DNA of 64,000 nt from Paracoccaceae bacterium (GCA_016744015.1 JADGFD010000003.1:124001-188000), one strand, 5' to 3'. Shown: positions 24,674 through 33,338, counted from the stretch's first letter. Notes: generated from the letters alone by a model not told the origin. Made by a program: numbers and translations.

Positions 24674-24702
24674 TATTACACTAACCTAGGTAAGTAGTTA
24701 TG
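24674..24702. repeat. CCTAGG-centred palindrome, copy 1
   Basis: ACT-A-ACCTAGGT-A-AGT (24680-24695) is symmetrical around CCTAGG, and the right side extends to TAGTTATG. A segment CCTAGGT-N-AGTAGTTATG is shared with a second copy at 47699-47716 in an unrelated intergenic region. It lies 124 bases before the sigma factor gene. A TTGCTA at 24670-24675 with TAGTTA 19 bases later would put it in a promoter of unusual spacing, as for MerR-type activators (tentative). Confidence 0.55.
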
Positions 24703-24825
24703 CGAATGTGTTAGGCGGGCCGCCGGTTTCGGCGCAAGTTTCTGCATTTCCCGTCCAGCCCTTCCCCTTTTCCCATTTTTCTGCCAAGGATTGTGCGGTC
24801 GCATCCGTCATAGCATTAAGGACAC

Positions 24826-25368
24826 ATGGAAAAGAGCAGCGAAAAACTGGCAGCCGAGGCCGCGGCGGGAAGCGCAGAGGCGTTTCGTGCGCTCTTTGAG
24901 CGACACTATGATCTGATGTATCGGGTTGCCTTTCGCACGCTCGGGCAACAGGCAGATGCGGAGGATCTGGTGCAGGAAATTTGCGCGGCACTCCCCAAGA
25001 AGCTCGCGAGCTTTCGCAGTGATGCCAAGTTTGAAAGCTGGCTCTACCGCGTTGTGGTCAATGCGGGGCGCGACCTGATGCGCAAGCGCGGCGCACAGGC
25101 CCGCGCCGCTGATGGTTGGGGAGATGTTGAAGTGATGCAGCGCGAAGCGGCGATGGAAAAGAAGGAAAACCTAAGCTGGCTCGCCCGCGCCATGCAGCGG
25201 CTTTCCCCCGAGCTACGCGAAACCGTGGCGCTGGTGCTGGGGGAGGAAATGACCCACGCGCAGGCCGGCAAAGTGCTGGGCCTTAAGGAAGGCTCGGTGA
25301 GTTGGCGTATGAACGAAGTGAAAAAAGAACTCCGCCTGATGGCGCAAGCAGAGGAGATGCTGGAATGA
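24826..25368 (+). CDS. ECF-type sigma-70 family RNA polymerase sigma factor
   Basis: 180 residues. Region 2 covers about residues 20-90 (FRALFERHYDLMYRVAFRTL, DAEDLVQEI, WLYRVVVN), region 4 about 120-165 (LSPELRETVALVLGEEMTHAQAGKVLGLKEGSVSWRMNEVKK). AAGGA ribosome-binding site is 4 bases before the ATG. Its stop overlaps the start of the membrane-anchored VWA protein (ATGA), whose cytoplasmic N-terminus is the likely anti-sigma element. The signal sensed is unknown; no nearby gene is an obvious target except the pair itself. Confidence 0.9.
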   Translation: MEKSSEKLAAEAAAGSAEAFRALFERHYDLMYRVAFRTLGQQADAEDLVQEICAALPKKLASFRSDAKFESWLYRVVVNAGRDLMRKRGAQARAADGWGDVEVMQREAAMEKKENLSWLARAMQRLSPELRETVALVLGEEMTHAQAGKVLGLKEGSVSWRMNEVKKELRLMAQAEEMLE

Positions 25369-27629
25369 CTGATGACCTAGACAAGCTCGCCGCCCTCTTG
25401 CGCGAGGATATCCCACCGCCACGCGCCGAGGCCAAACTGGCCGCGCTAGAGGCTGGCATGGCCGCTTTTGAAAAAAATTCAGAAAACTTCCAAGGATCGG
25501 CTGAGGCCTCGCGTCCTATCCATAACCGCCCCCAAAACGGGCGCGGATTTTTGGAAGGACTAAGGATTATGTTTGAGAAATTATCCCCTAAAGGCATGAT
25601 GCTCGGCGGTGCCAGCATTGCCACCATCGCGCTCGCCATTGTCGTGACCCAGAATGTTGACTTTAACAGCGGCCCCTTGTTTGATCTGCCAGAGCCACCG
25701 GAAATGGATGCCAACGTGCCCAGCCAAGGCAGCCTTGGCCCAAGCGATAGTGAAGCGGGGTATGTGCCACGCCCCGAGCCGGAGGCCGATGATAGTATCA
25801 CCCATAACGGCCCGGATGTTTTGGCGACATCAAATGAGACGGCGGAGGCCCCTGCTGCCAGCGATACGCACACGCCAAAAGCTTCGGTTGAAGAGTTTTC
25901 CACTGCACAAATGGCGCCTGTCGCAACGGAACAGGATGAAACTGTGCAAGATATAGAGCGCTTACGGGATGCGGGCGCAGCAGGCATAGTAGAATCCGAA
26001 GACAATCAACCGGCGGGCAATAATGCCTCTGTTGTTACAGGTACACTTTTTTCAGAATTAGATCTGCAAAGCTATGGCGGTGCCCCCGCCGGTGGCCCCC
26101 CCTTAGCCGCCGCAAGCCCTGCCCCATCCCCTATCGAGGGTTTCCTTGCTGGTGCCGTCACCAATGAAGCACCCCTTGCCGCCGATATGAGGCGCGTAGT
26201 TTCCGACGATACCATTGCCCCGCAACCCGAGAACCGTGACCAGTTCGCAGGTGAAGCCGTAAGCCCCATCAAAGTCGCCGCCGATGAGCCGATATCCACC
26301 TTCTCAATTGATGTAGACACCGCCAGCTATAGCGTGATGCGCCGCAGCCTGCTTAATGGCCATCTGCCCGCGCCCGCTTCGGTGCGCACCGAAGAGCTGA
26401 TCAACTACTTTGATTATAACTACGCCAGCCCGCAAACCGCCGAGCAGCCCTTTGCGCCGCAAGCGACCCTTATGCCCACCCCGTGGAATGATGACACGCT
26501 GCTCTTGCATATCGGCATTCAGGGCTATGATATCCCGCTGGATGACCGCCCACCAGTGAACCTTGTGTTCCTGATAGACACCTCCGGCTCGATGAATGCA
26601 CCTGACAAGCTGCCGCTGCTTATCCAGTCCTTCCGCCTACTGCTCAGCACATTAAATGACCGAGACACCGTAGCGATTGTGACCTATGCGGGCTCTGCGG
26701 GCATGGCGCTGGAGCCAACGTCCGCCTCTGAAGGCCATAAAATCCTAACCGCCCTCACCCAGCTTTCGGCGGGCGGCTCTACTGCTGGCCAAGCCGGGCT
26801 TACCCAAGCCTATGGGCTGGCAGAAGATATGATGGAAGACGGGGAAACCTCACGGGTTATTCTTGCCACCGATGGCGATTTTAACGTCGGCATGTCGAGC
26901 ACCGAAGCCATGCAGGGCTATATAGAGGAAAAACGCGAAACCGGCGTTTATCTGTCTATCCTCGGCTTTGGCCAAGGTAACTATAACGACGCCCTGATGC
27001 AAACCCTTGCCCAAAACGGCAACGGCACAGCGGCCTATATCGACACCCTCGCCGAAGCGCAAAAGGTGTTGGTTGACCAGATCGGCGGCGCGCTGTTTAC
27101 CATCGCCCAAGACGTGAAAATTCAGGTGGAGTTTAACCCTTCCGAGGTCGCAGAATACCGCCTTATTGGCTATGAAACCCGCGCGCTGAACCGTGAGGAT
27201 TTCAACAATGACGCCGTGGATGCGGGCGATATCGGCGCGGGCACCCAAGTAACCGCGCTTTACGAAATCACCCCCGTTGGCTCGTCCGCCATCAGCGTTG
27301 ACCCGCTCCGCTACGGTGAGGCCCAGCCCCTGCCCGATAGCAACGGCGAGCTGGCCTTCCTGAAACTGCGCTACAAGCTACCCGGCGAAGCCACCTCAAA
27401 CCTGATCACAACGCCGGTGCAGAATGCACCCATGGATCAAGTCACGCAGGACGTCATCTTCTCCACCGCCGTGGCCAGCTTTGGCCAGCTCCTACGCGGC
27501 GATACCCGCATGGGTGGCTGGAGCTATGACGATGTATTGCGCCTCGCGCAGCAGGGAAAAGGCGAGGACACGTTCGGCTATCGCAGCGAGTTCATCCGTC
27601 TGGTTCGGCTGGCTGAAACGGCGCAATAA
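25365..27629 (+). CDS. Membrane-anchored VWA-domain protein of the YfbK type, possible anti-sigma fusion
   Basis: 754 residues from ATG 25365. Order: cytoplasmic N-terminus (1-75) rich in acidic and basic residues with anti-sigma-like helices, one membrane span (about 77-96, MMLGGASIATIALAIVV), a low-complexity Pro/Ala/Glu linker (100-300), the VWA-associated N-terminal segment (STFSIDVDTASYSVMRRSLL), a VWA domain with intact metal site DTSGSM near 404 and TDGDF near 502, and the YfbK C-terminal domain (SYDDVLRLAQQGKGEDTFGYRSEFIRLV). It is coupled to the sigma factor. Topology suggests the periplasmic VWA part senses a metal-dependent ligand and controls the sigma factor (inference). Confidence 0.85.
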   Translation: MTDDLDKLAALLREDIPPPRAEAKLAALEAGMAAFEKNSENFQGSAEASRPIHNRPQNGRGFLEGLRIMFEKLSPKGMMLGGASIATIALAIVVTQNVDFNSGPLFDLPEPPEMDANVPSQGSLGPSDSEAGYVPRPEPEADDSITHNGPDVLATSNETAEAPAASDTHTPKASVEEFSTAQMAPVATEQDETVQDIERLRDAGAAGIVESEDNQPAGNNASVVTGTLFSELDLQSYGGAPAGGPPLAAASPAPSPIEGFLAGAVTNEAPLAADMRRVVSDDTIAPQPENRDQFAGEAVSPIKVAADEPISTFSIDVDTASYSVMRRSLLNGHLPAPASVRTEELINYFDYNYASPQTAEQPFAPQATLMPTPWNDDTLLLHIGIQGYDIPLDDRPPVNLVFLIDTSGSMNAPDKLPLLIQSFRLLLSTLNDRDTVAIVTYAGSAGMALEPTSASEGHKILTALTQLSAGGSTAGQAGLTQAYGLAEDMMEDGETSRVILATDGDFNVGMSSTEAMQGYIEEKRETGVYLSILGFGQGNYNDALMQTLAQNGNGTAAYIDTLAEAQKVLVDQIGGALFTIAQDVKIQVEFNPSEVAEYRLIGYETRALNREDFNNDAVDAGDIGAGTQVTALYEITPVGSSAISVDPLRYGEAQPLPDSNGELAFLKLRYKLPGEATSNLITTPVQNAPMDQVTQDVIFSTAVASFGQLLRGDTRMGGWSYDDVLRLAQQGKGEDTFGYRSEFIRLVRLAETAQ

Positions 27630-27677
27630 CGCCGGTTCAAGCCGGACATTTCAAAGCCGGCCATCAGAGCTGACAAA

Positions 27678-27704
27678 AACGCCCCCGTGTTTCTCGGGGG
27701 CGTT
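27678..27704 (-). terminator. Intrinsic terminator of the WYL regulator gene
   Basis: AACGCCCCCG and CGGGGGCGTT form a 10-bp GC-rich stem with loop of 7; on the minus strand it is followed by TTTTTG, on the plus strand by GAAGG. It lies 17 bases after the regulator stop and so serves the leftward gene; the rightward VWA gene may end on it too. Confidence 0.75.
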
Positions 27705-27721
27705 GAAGGCGTAAGGTGCCG

Positions 27722-28456
27722 TTACACCTTAAGGTCGTCTTCAACCAAAGATGGCCGGAACGCCGCCTTTGGCAGCAGATTAAAATGCGTTCCCGTCTTG
27801 GTCGCAGACAGTATCCGATCACAACGAAACGTCCGCGCACCTTTTCTAAGGCCGTCAAATGCAACAACATACCAAACGGGGTATTTTAGCAGTAGGTAAT
27901 GCGGCGCGATTGCACGCTCAGACGTTTCGCCATCCTCTCTTTGGTATCGAATCTCCAGCTCCTCTTGGTCAATAAAGGCCTGATGCAAAGCCTGCACAAC
28001 CCGCTTGGGAGGGGCGCTCGCGCTCGCCTGAACATACGTTGATGCCGTGATCCCAATCAATATACGGGATTTTATACGATTCACCTTGTTGCGCTTTTCA
28101 GGTGAAAAGGAGGCCACCAATTGCCGCCGGACAGACCCAAGCCCCGCCAGAAAAAGCGGCGAGTTCATCTGCTCCGCAACCGCAATACTTATGAGAAGAT
28201 CGACCGCCTCAGAATAAGCCAAATTCATCCGGCCTACACCCCAATTTCGGTCAAGCCGCACACCGCCGCCACGCCCGCGATCAGCGTCGATCTGCATACC
28301 TTGCTCGCGCATAAGCGACAAGTCCCGCGCAATTGTTCGCACACTAACACCGTGCTGTAGCGCCAGATCTTTAACCGTGCAATGCGCATCTTGCTTCAGT
28401 TGAACTGCCAATAGCTCCAAGCGTCTCAGCCTATCATGCGCGTTTGTCCGTGCCAT
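27722..28456 (-). CDS. WYL-domain transcriptional regulator with DeoR-type HTH
   Basis: 244 residues from ATG 28456. An N-terminal winged helix of the HTH_11 type (LAVQLKQDAHCTVKDLALQHGVSVRTIARDLSLM, residues 12-55) is followed by GGGVRLDR typical of YafY-like proteins. The WYL domain is near 140-210 (LEIRYQREDGETSERAIAP, KYPVWYVVAF, with V in place of L of the motif). Such proteins sense nucleic acid or small ligands and control neighbouring genes. A 25-bp palindrome directly in front of the start lies between it and the divergent VOC gene, so it probably regulates both. Confidence 0.85.
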   Translation of the reverse strand: MARTNAHDRLRRLELLAVQLKQDAHCTVKDLALQHGVSVRTIARDLSLMREQGMQIDADRGRGGGVRLDRNWGVGRMNLAYSEAVDLLISIAVAEQMNSPLFLAGLGSVRRQLVASFSPEKRNKVNRIKSRILIGITASTYVQASASAPPKRVVQALHQAFIDQEELEIRYQREDGETSERAIAPHYLLLKYPVWYVVAFDGLRKGARTFRCDRILSATKTGTHFNLLPKAAFRPSLVEDDLKV

Positions 28457-28461
28457 CAATC

Positions 28462-28486
28462 AAATATGCCACAAAGTGTCATATTT
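28462..28486. promoter_or_regulatory. 25-bp palindromic operator between WYL regulator and VOC gene
   Basis: AAATATG-N-CAC-AAA-GTG-N-CATATTT, with arms AAATATG/CATATTT and CAC/GTG exactly symmetrical. It starts 6 bases upstream of the regulator ATG, which would suit strong autorepression. The VOC start is 125 bases away on the other side. Confidence 0.65.
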
Positions 28487-28610
28487 AGCAATATGAAGTT
28501 GATGAAACGAAAACGAAGCAGGGATCGCCGTTTTACTCAAGTCAATCATCCCTGATCAACCCACCAATCCAATGCCGAGCCATAGGCGCCGGCGCACAGG
28601 AGATTAAATT

Positions 28611-28967
28611 ATGAAAATGAACTATTTTGTTGTCGGAACAAACAATATGGACGCCGCGCAGGCCTTTTATGATGCCCTATTTGCCCAATCAAACCTTCAG
28701 TGTATGTCGCCATCCGACAGGATGACTTATTGGCTAGGTGAGGATTTTGCTTTTGCAGCGGCCAAACCCTTTGACGCAAAACCCGCCACCATCGGCAATG
28801 GTTCGATGGTTGGCTTTTGTGTTGGAGCCAGCGAAGACGTCACAAGAATGCACGCCTTGGCCATTGAGCTCGGTGGCACATGCGAAGGGTTGCCAAACCA
28901 GCGCGGGCCGCGCTTCTCCGCATATGTGAGAGATCTCGATGGAAATAAGCTGTGCTTTTCTGACTAG
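28611..28967 (+). CDS. VOC (glyoxalase-fold) family protein
   Basis: 118 residues forming one vicinal-oxygen-chelate unit: MNYFVVGTNNMDAAQAFYDALF at the N-terminus, GSMVGFCVGASEDVTRMHALAIELGGTCEG in the middle, and FSAYVRDLDGNKLCF at the C-terminal metal-ligand region. These proteins bind a metal and a small substrate (glyoxalase, fosfomycin resistance, bleomycin-binding or dioxygenase). The substrate is unknown. AGGAG lies 15 bases before the ATG, and the closer TTAAATT gives no help, so translation initiation may be moderate. Divergent to the WYL regulator. Confidence 0.8.
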   Translation: MKMNYFVVGTNNMDAAQAFYDALFAQSNLQCMSPSDRMTYWLGEDFAFAAAKPFDAKPATIGNGSMVGFCVGASEDVTRMHALAIELGGTCEGLPNQRGPRFSAYVRDLDGNKLCFSD

Positions 28968-29012
28968 GTCGAGCTGGCGGCGGTGTTCTCATTCGTGGTG
29001 GCGAAAAGGCAC

Positions 29013-29088
29013 TGGCAGGGGCTAAGAGACTCGAACTCTTGACCTACGGTTTTGGAGACCGTCGCTCTACCAACTGAGCTAAACCCCT
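29013..29088 (-). tRNA. tRNA-Trp (CCA)
   Basis: 76 nt with encoded CCA. Acceptor AGGGGTT pairs with AGCCCCT (one U-G). D-arm TAGCTCAGTTGGTAGAGC. Anticodon stem ACGGT/ACCGT encloses loop CTCCAAA, anticodon CCA (plus-strand TGG at 29053-29055). T-arm contains GTTCGAGTC. Confidence 0.95.
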
Positions 29089-29101
29089 AGAGTGCAGCGG
29101 T

Positions 29102-29130
29102 TGGATAGCCTTTGTGGCGGGGTGATGCAA
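29102..29130 (-). promoter_or_regulatory. Promoter of tRNA-Trp
   Basis: TTGCAT (29130-29125), 17-base spacer and TATCCA (29107-29102) on the minus strand, 14 bases before the tRNA. Confidence 0.55.
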
Positions 29131-29143
29131 GCAGGGAAATGGC

Positions 29144-31594
29144 CTAAAGCAGGGATTTGATGAAGGCCGTGGCATTTTGCTGCCAGCGGTCGGGCTTTCC
29201 GGCCGCATTTTTGGCTATCTGTGCGAGCAGGTTTCGATCGTTATCGAGCGCCTGAAGCGCGGTAATGGCCTGTGGCACAACATTGGCGGGGTCCAGCAAA
29301 ATGCCTGATTCTCCGTCCGAAATGGCCTCTGCCACCGCGCCCACGTCCGTCGCCAGCACCACCACGCCCGCCCTTTGGGCCTCAAGAATCGTAAGCGGCA
29401 AGCCCTCATCTCGTGAGGGCATAAGAAGCACATCAATCGCGGCATAAAAGGCATCCAGCTCGGCGCGGGATTTAAGCGGAGGCTGCGGGGAGAGCCACTC
29501 AGGGATGCGCGCAGGTTTGCCCAAAACCTCGCCACCGCAAAGGTGAAACTCAAAATCCCCCCGCAAGGCTTCGGCGACTTCAACAAAGCGTTCTACTTTT
29601 TTTTGCGGGTCAAACCGGCCCAGAAAGCCAACGCGGAGAGGGCCTTCCCGCTTTGGGCGTGCCGAAACCGCACTTTCGAATCCCGGCCCGTTGGGTAAAG
29701 GCAAAAGCTTGGCTTCCGGCACGCCAAAGGCCGCCATCCGCGTGGTAAGCTGCTGGGAGCAGGTCAAAATTCGGTCAAACAGCCCCTCATAGCCCAGCGT
29801 AATATAGGGTGTGCCGCGGCTACGGCCATAAGGCGTGCTATCGGTGATATGCTCCCAAGCGCAAAGCTTAATGCCGCGCGCGCGCAGCTCTACCAGCTCG
29901 TGGTTCAAAACCCCTGCCCCGCAATTCACCACCACGTCCATTTGGGTCATCGGGCCAAGCATATCGCCCATCAGCATTTCACCTGGGTGCTCAGCATCAT
30001 TCGTGCCCATATAGCGCGAGCCGCCCCACTCCCGCAGGGCTGCATTTTTCAAAATCCAGATCTTCTCGAAGGGTTCAAACATCCATTCGGCAGCGTTGAT
30101 ATCATCGACACCGTAGACAAACAGGTGGCAGGTAACGCCCTGCTTTTGCAGAGCCGAGGCCAGCGCTACAAGGCATTTTTCAACCCCGCCAAACTGGAAA
30201 ACCTGAATGGCAAAGCCCACATGCGGCCCCTGCCCCAGCGGCGCAAGCGCTGGCCGACCGCCTGCATTGCAAACCGCAACATCCTTGGCGATGGGGGCAA
30301 AAACAGGGCTTCGCCAATTCGCATATTGCTGGAAGGGGACCGAGGCCATGGGGGAAACCAAGAGCGCGCCCACTGCATCCATCAGCGCACCCATCGGTTT
30401 ATCACCGAGGGTTGGTGCTTCAAAACTCACCTCCAACGGCAGCACGGTTGCACCCTCGATCAGGTAGCTGATGATCGGGGCCATGTCTTCTTTATCCAGC
30501 GCCGCATTCAGGTGGTGCATAGAAAGGGCAATAATATCGGCCTCCAGCAGCCGTGTGCCGTCATCATCCACCTTGCCATGAGCACGAATAGAGCGTGGGC
30601 CGTCGGTGATGCTCACCACCGCTACCGGCGCATGCCGGAGCGCGCCTTCAATCTGGTAAAACAGGCTATCTAGGATTTTGGCATCCTTCAGGCCATCCAG
30701 CAGTTCTGGTGCGCAAAATACCATAATGGGTGGAAAGCGGCTTTCGGCAGGGTTAGCGCGTTGGTGAAAAACCTCACCCACAAATTCATCACTTGAAACC
30801 GTGCGGGCGGTGGCGGGGTTGGAGCCAATTTTAATGCCCCCATCGGTGCTAATGATGCAAAAACGGGGGTATTCAGCATTCCATGCATCAGGCAGGCGAC
30901 TCTGGCCATAAAGCCATTTATGCTTGGCACGGAGCTGACCGCGCAGCAGCACATCTTTGCGATTGGCACCCGAAACCATGCTTTCAGGCCGCTTCCTGTA
31001 GCGAAAGAAGCTCTCAATAACGGGGTATCCCGTAAAGCCACGCTCAACCGCACCGAGCCAAAAATCCCAATCCTCAAAGCCCTGCTTAAAGGCGGTATCA
31101 AAGCGCAAGCCGCTTTCAAAAACCTCACGGCGCACAAGGCTACCCGCATCAGAGCAATTGATCGAGGCCAGCCGAGAAAGCGCCCAACTGTTGCCGTTGG
31201 AGTAATTCACCTCCATGCCAAACATATCAACCTGCGGGTAAAACCAGCCGCTTTCCGGCTCGTTATCAAGTAGTTTTTCAAACAGCTGAAAGGCGTGGGG
31301 GTCCAGCATGTTATCGGCATCCAGCAAGAACACGCCGCGGCAGGCGGGGTTTTTGAGTGCTTGTTCAACACCCGTATTGCGGGCCGCGCTCAGCCCTTGG
31401 TTTATCTGCGTAAGCAACGTCACATTCGGATGTGCTGCCCAGCCCTCAAGGCTGGCGCGAGTTTGCGCAAGGTCGCAGCCATCGTTCACCAGAATGATTT
31501 CAGCCGCCGGCCCACCGACCTGCTCAAGGCAGGACAGCACGGCTTCGTCTACCAGCACGGGGTGGTGCCAAACAGGGATCACAACCGCAATCAT
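29144..31594 (-). CDS. Bifunctional glycosyltransferase: GT2 domain fused to GT4 domain
   Basis: 816 residues. The N-terminal third is a GT-A type family 2 domain (IAVVIPVWHHPVLVDEAVLS, nucleotide-binding VNDGC, DxD-like LLDADNML near residue 91). The C-terminal half is a GT-B family 4 domain with RVGFLGRFDPQKKVERFVEVAEAL and the glycan-donor loop DEGLPLTILEAQRAGVVVLATDVGAV. A fused enzyme could add two sugars in sequence to one acceptor. It is encoded with a DUF6212-like protein upstream, 3 bases away, so the two are one transcription unit. It is part of a 10-kb glycan region. No signal peptide, so it acts on the cytoplasmic side. Confidence 0.85.
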   Translation of the reverse strand: MIAVVIPVWHHPVLVDEAVLSCLEQVGGPAAEIILVNDGCDLAQTRASLEGWAAHPNVTLLTQINQGLSAARNTGVEQALKNPACRGVFLLDADNMLDPHAFQLFEKLLDNEPESGWFYPQVDMFGMEVNYSNGNSWALSRLASINCSDAGSLVRREVFESGLRFDTAFKQGFEDWDFWLGAVERGFTGYPVIESFFRYRKRPESMVSGANRKDVLLRGQLRAKHKWLYGQSRLPDAWNAEYPRFCIISTDGGIKIGSNPATARTVSSDEFVGEVFHQRANPAESRFPPIMVFCAPELLDGLKDAKILDSLFYQIEGALRHAPVAVVSITDGPRSIRAHGKVDDDGTRLLEADIIALSMHHLNAALDKEDMAPIISYLIEGATVLPLEVSFEAPTLGDKPMGALMDAVGALLVSPMASVPFQQYANWRSPVFAPIAKDVAVCNAGGRPALAPLGQGPHVGFAIQVFQFGGVEKCLVALASALQKQGVTCHLFVYGVDDINAAEWMFEPFEKIWILKNAALREWGGSRYMGTNDAEHPGEMLMGDMLGPMTQMDVVVNCGAGVLNHELVELRARGIKLCAWEHITDSTPYGRSRGTPYITLGYEGLFDRILTCSQQLTTRMAAFGVPEAKLLPLPNGPGFESAVSARPKREGPLRVGFLGRFDPQKKVERFVEVAEALRGDFEFHLCGGEVLGKPARIPEWLSPQPPLKSRAELDAFYAAIDVLLMPSRDEGLPLTILEAQRAGVVVLATDVGAVAEAISDGESGILLDPANVVPQAITALQALDNDRNLLAQIAKNAAGKPDRWQQNATAFIKSLL

Positions 31595-31597
31595 CGG

Positions 31598-32755
31598 CTA
31601 TTCCGCCATGGGGATAATCTCGACCCCCCTTAGGAAAACGCTCACCAAAGGCGAGGCCGCGCGGAGCTTGAAGTGGAGGTCCACCTTGCCGGCATCGGCA
31701 ATAAACAAGTCGCACTGAACATGGGTTTCAGGTGGCAACATATTGCGCCGCGCGACTTCACCCTCGGTGGCTGCAAGAGAAAGCGTCACCGGCTCGGGGC
31801 CAAAATTCTGGGTGTAGGCGGCAATATTGGCCGCCCCTGCCACTTCGATGCCCCGAAACACAAAATCCATTTTTCCGTCATGGCCGGGATGCAATGAGTA
31901 GGCATCCCGCCCGTTCATCAGCTTGGCCGTGCCACCTTGCACCTCCGGCGCAGGCAGGTTTGAGGCGGGCAACACATGGCGCTCCCCGCGCGGCTCCATT
32001 TCTGGAATGCGGCAGCCCGGCAGGCCCTTCCATACCCGAAGCGCCAGCGGTGCACTGGCCCCGCTGGCGTGCATATAATCCAGCGAGATCGGCAGGCTTA
32101 GCCCCAGTTCAAAATCGGCCTCCACGCGGATCACCACATCTTCGGCCAACCCTGCCAGCGGCGTGGGCAGCATGGCGCGCACCCAACCCGCACCCTTGGC
32201 CTCCAGCGCAATTGCCTCGCTAAAACTCGGCCCTGTCAGGCGGCCAAAGCGCAACTGCCCGCTGCCTGCGCCCATCGCCCAAATATCCACAGCCACCAAC
32301 CCGATAGAGCCAACAGGCAAGCGCTGGCTCACAGCGCCTGAAACCGCCCCCTCGGTTGGCTCCCACGCCCGCGCGCAGGTAAATACCGGAGCAAATGCGG
32401 CATTCAGAAAGTCTTCCGTTTCCGCAAAGCTTTGCTGCAGGCGCATGAAATCCTGCCGCAGCGCAGCCGATTCCGCTCGCAAGGTAGCGGTGGCTTGCTT
32501 TTCAACCACCAGCGCCGCACTGAGGGCTGACTCAAAGCTTCCAACAACTTCAACACCGCTCGCCGCCAAAAATCGAGCCAAAGCACTATTTTCAAAAGCC
32601 GCAGCATCCGCTGCACCCACCACTGCACATAGCGGCAAAGCCCCTTCCCAGACGATATCGCCTGCGGCAAGCCACGGTGCCAGCGCAATATGCTCAACAC
32701 CTTCAATCGGTGCCATTTCACTGGCCAGCACACGAATCACATGTTTTTGCGCCAT
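31598..32755 (-). CDS. DUF6212-like protein of glycan locus
   Basis: 385 residues from ATG 32755 (GGAGG ribosome-binding site 9 bases away). There is an N-terminal region of about 90 residues (HVIRVLASEMAPIEGVEHIALAPWLAAGDIVWEG), a short coiled-coil (LRAESAALRQDFMRLQQSFAETEDF), then beta-rich sequence that looks like two carbohydrate- or ligand-binding jelly-roll parts (ERHVLPASNLPAPEV; YTQNFGPEPVTLSLAATEG). The family resembles DUF6212, known mainly from Rhodobacterales glycosyltransferase loci. The function is unknown. It is cotranscribed with the fused glycosyltransferase. Confidence 0.55.
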   Translation of the reverse strand: MAQKHVIRVLASEMAPIEGVEHIALAPWLAAGDIVWEGALPLCAVVGAADAAAFENSALARFLAASGVEVVGSFESALSAALVVEKQATATLRAESAALRQDFMRLQQSFAETEDFLNAAFAPVFTCARAWEPTEGAVSGAVSQRLPVGSIGLVAVDIWAMGAGSGQLRFGRLTGPSFSEAIALEAKGAGWVRAMLPTPLAGLAEDVVIRVEADFELGLSLPISLDYMHASGASAPLALRVWKGLPGCRIPEMEPRGERHVLPASNLPAPEVQGGTAKLMNGRDAYSLHPGHDGKMDFVFRGIEVAGAANIAAYTQNFGPEPVTLSLAATEGEVARRNMLPPETHVQCDLFIADAGKVDLHFKLRAASPLVSVFLRGVEIIPMAE

Positions 32756-32895
32756 ATCTGGCCACCTCCATTTGCCGTAGCACCTGATTTTGCACCACTC
32801 TAAGACTACCCTTGGAAAAGGCAATCACCCATGATGCGTCGCATGAATTTCCTCTTAACCATTTGGGCACTGCTTCTCCAATCTATGCTTGAATT

Positions 32896-32952
32896 ATGAG
32901 CGACAGCCTTTTACGTAATTACCAAGAAAACAAGATCGAGGTAAGAAGATGA
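32896..32952 (+). CDS. Possible 18-residue leader peptide coupled to the TTL-like gene
   Basis: ATG at 32896 to TGA at 32950-32952, product MSDSLLRNYQENKIEVRR; its stop overlaps the start of the next gene (ATGA). There is no strong ribosome-binding site upstream. GAGG in front of the next gene lies inside it. It may be coincidental, or an upstream cistron that couples translation. Confidence 0.25.
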   Translation: MSDSLLRNYQENKIEVRR

Positions 32953-33323
32953 CAGCGATGGTGATTGAAATAATGGATTCTGCATCCGGCAAAATGGCGG
33001 AGGATGTGCTTGTTCAGGTTCGTAAAATCGTTGGTGATAAGTGGCAAGACCTCACAGATGCGAAAACGAATGCCAAAGGCGAAGCGATTTTGGCAGAAGC
33101 CGAGGATATCAAAGACGGCGGATACTTTGAAATCCTGGTCTTTCTCGGGGCCTATTTTGACCAAACCGGCCGTGTTTTGCCGCAGTATAAGATGGTTGAT
33201 ATCGTGCCCATGCGTTTTGGCGTCGAGTCTTCCGATAGCAATATCACCTTACGCATGTCGGCCACCCCCCATAGCTATAGCGCCGATTTCTCCACCGAGA
33301 TCAAACGCCTGAACCTCGTTTAA
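32949..33323 (+). CDS. Transthyretin/5-hydroxyisourate hydrolase-fold protein without catalytic residues (copy 1)
   Basis: 124 residues. The layout follows hydroxyisourate hydrolase: IEIMDSASGKMAEDVLVQVRKI in place of the catalytic-His HVLDTxxGxPA start, W-QDLTDAKTNAKGEAIL, GGYFEILVFLGAYFDQTG, and VDIVPMRFGVESSDSNITLRMSATPHSYSAD in place of VPIRFGIxDxxxHYHVPLLLSPxxYSTYRGS. The N-terminal His, the HYH His and the C-terminal YRGS tetrapeptide are all absent. It should not hydrolyse hydroxyisourate; more likely a small structural or binding protein, with a second copy directly behind. GAGG ribosome-binding site 8 bases upstream. Confidence 0.65.
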   Translation: MTAMVIEIMDSASGKMAEDVLVQVRKIVGDKWQDLTDAKTNAKGEAILAEAEDIKDGGYFEILVFLGAYFDQTGRVLPQYKMVDIVPMRFGVESSDSNITLRMSATPHSYSADFSTEIKRLNLV

Positions 33324-33338
33324 GCCCCTTTTGAAAGT

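Noticed and set aside
29013-29088. tRNA-Trp as integration site for the glycan region next to it
   Set aside because: No direct repeat of the tRNA 3' end and no integrase were found on either side of the accessory region.
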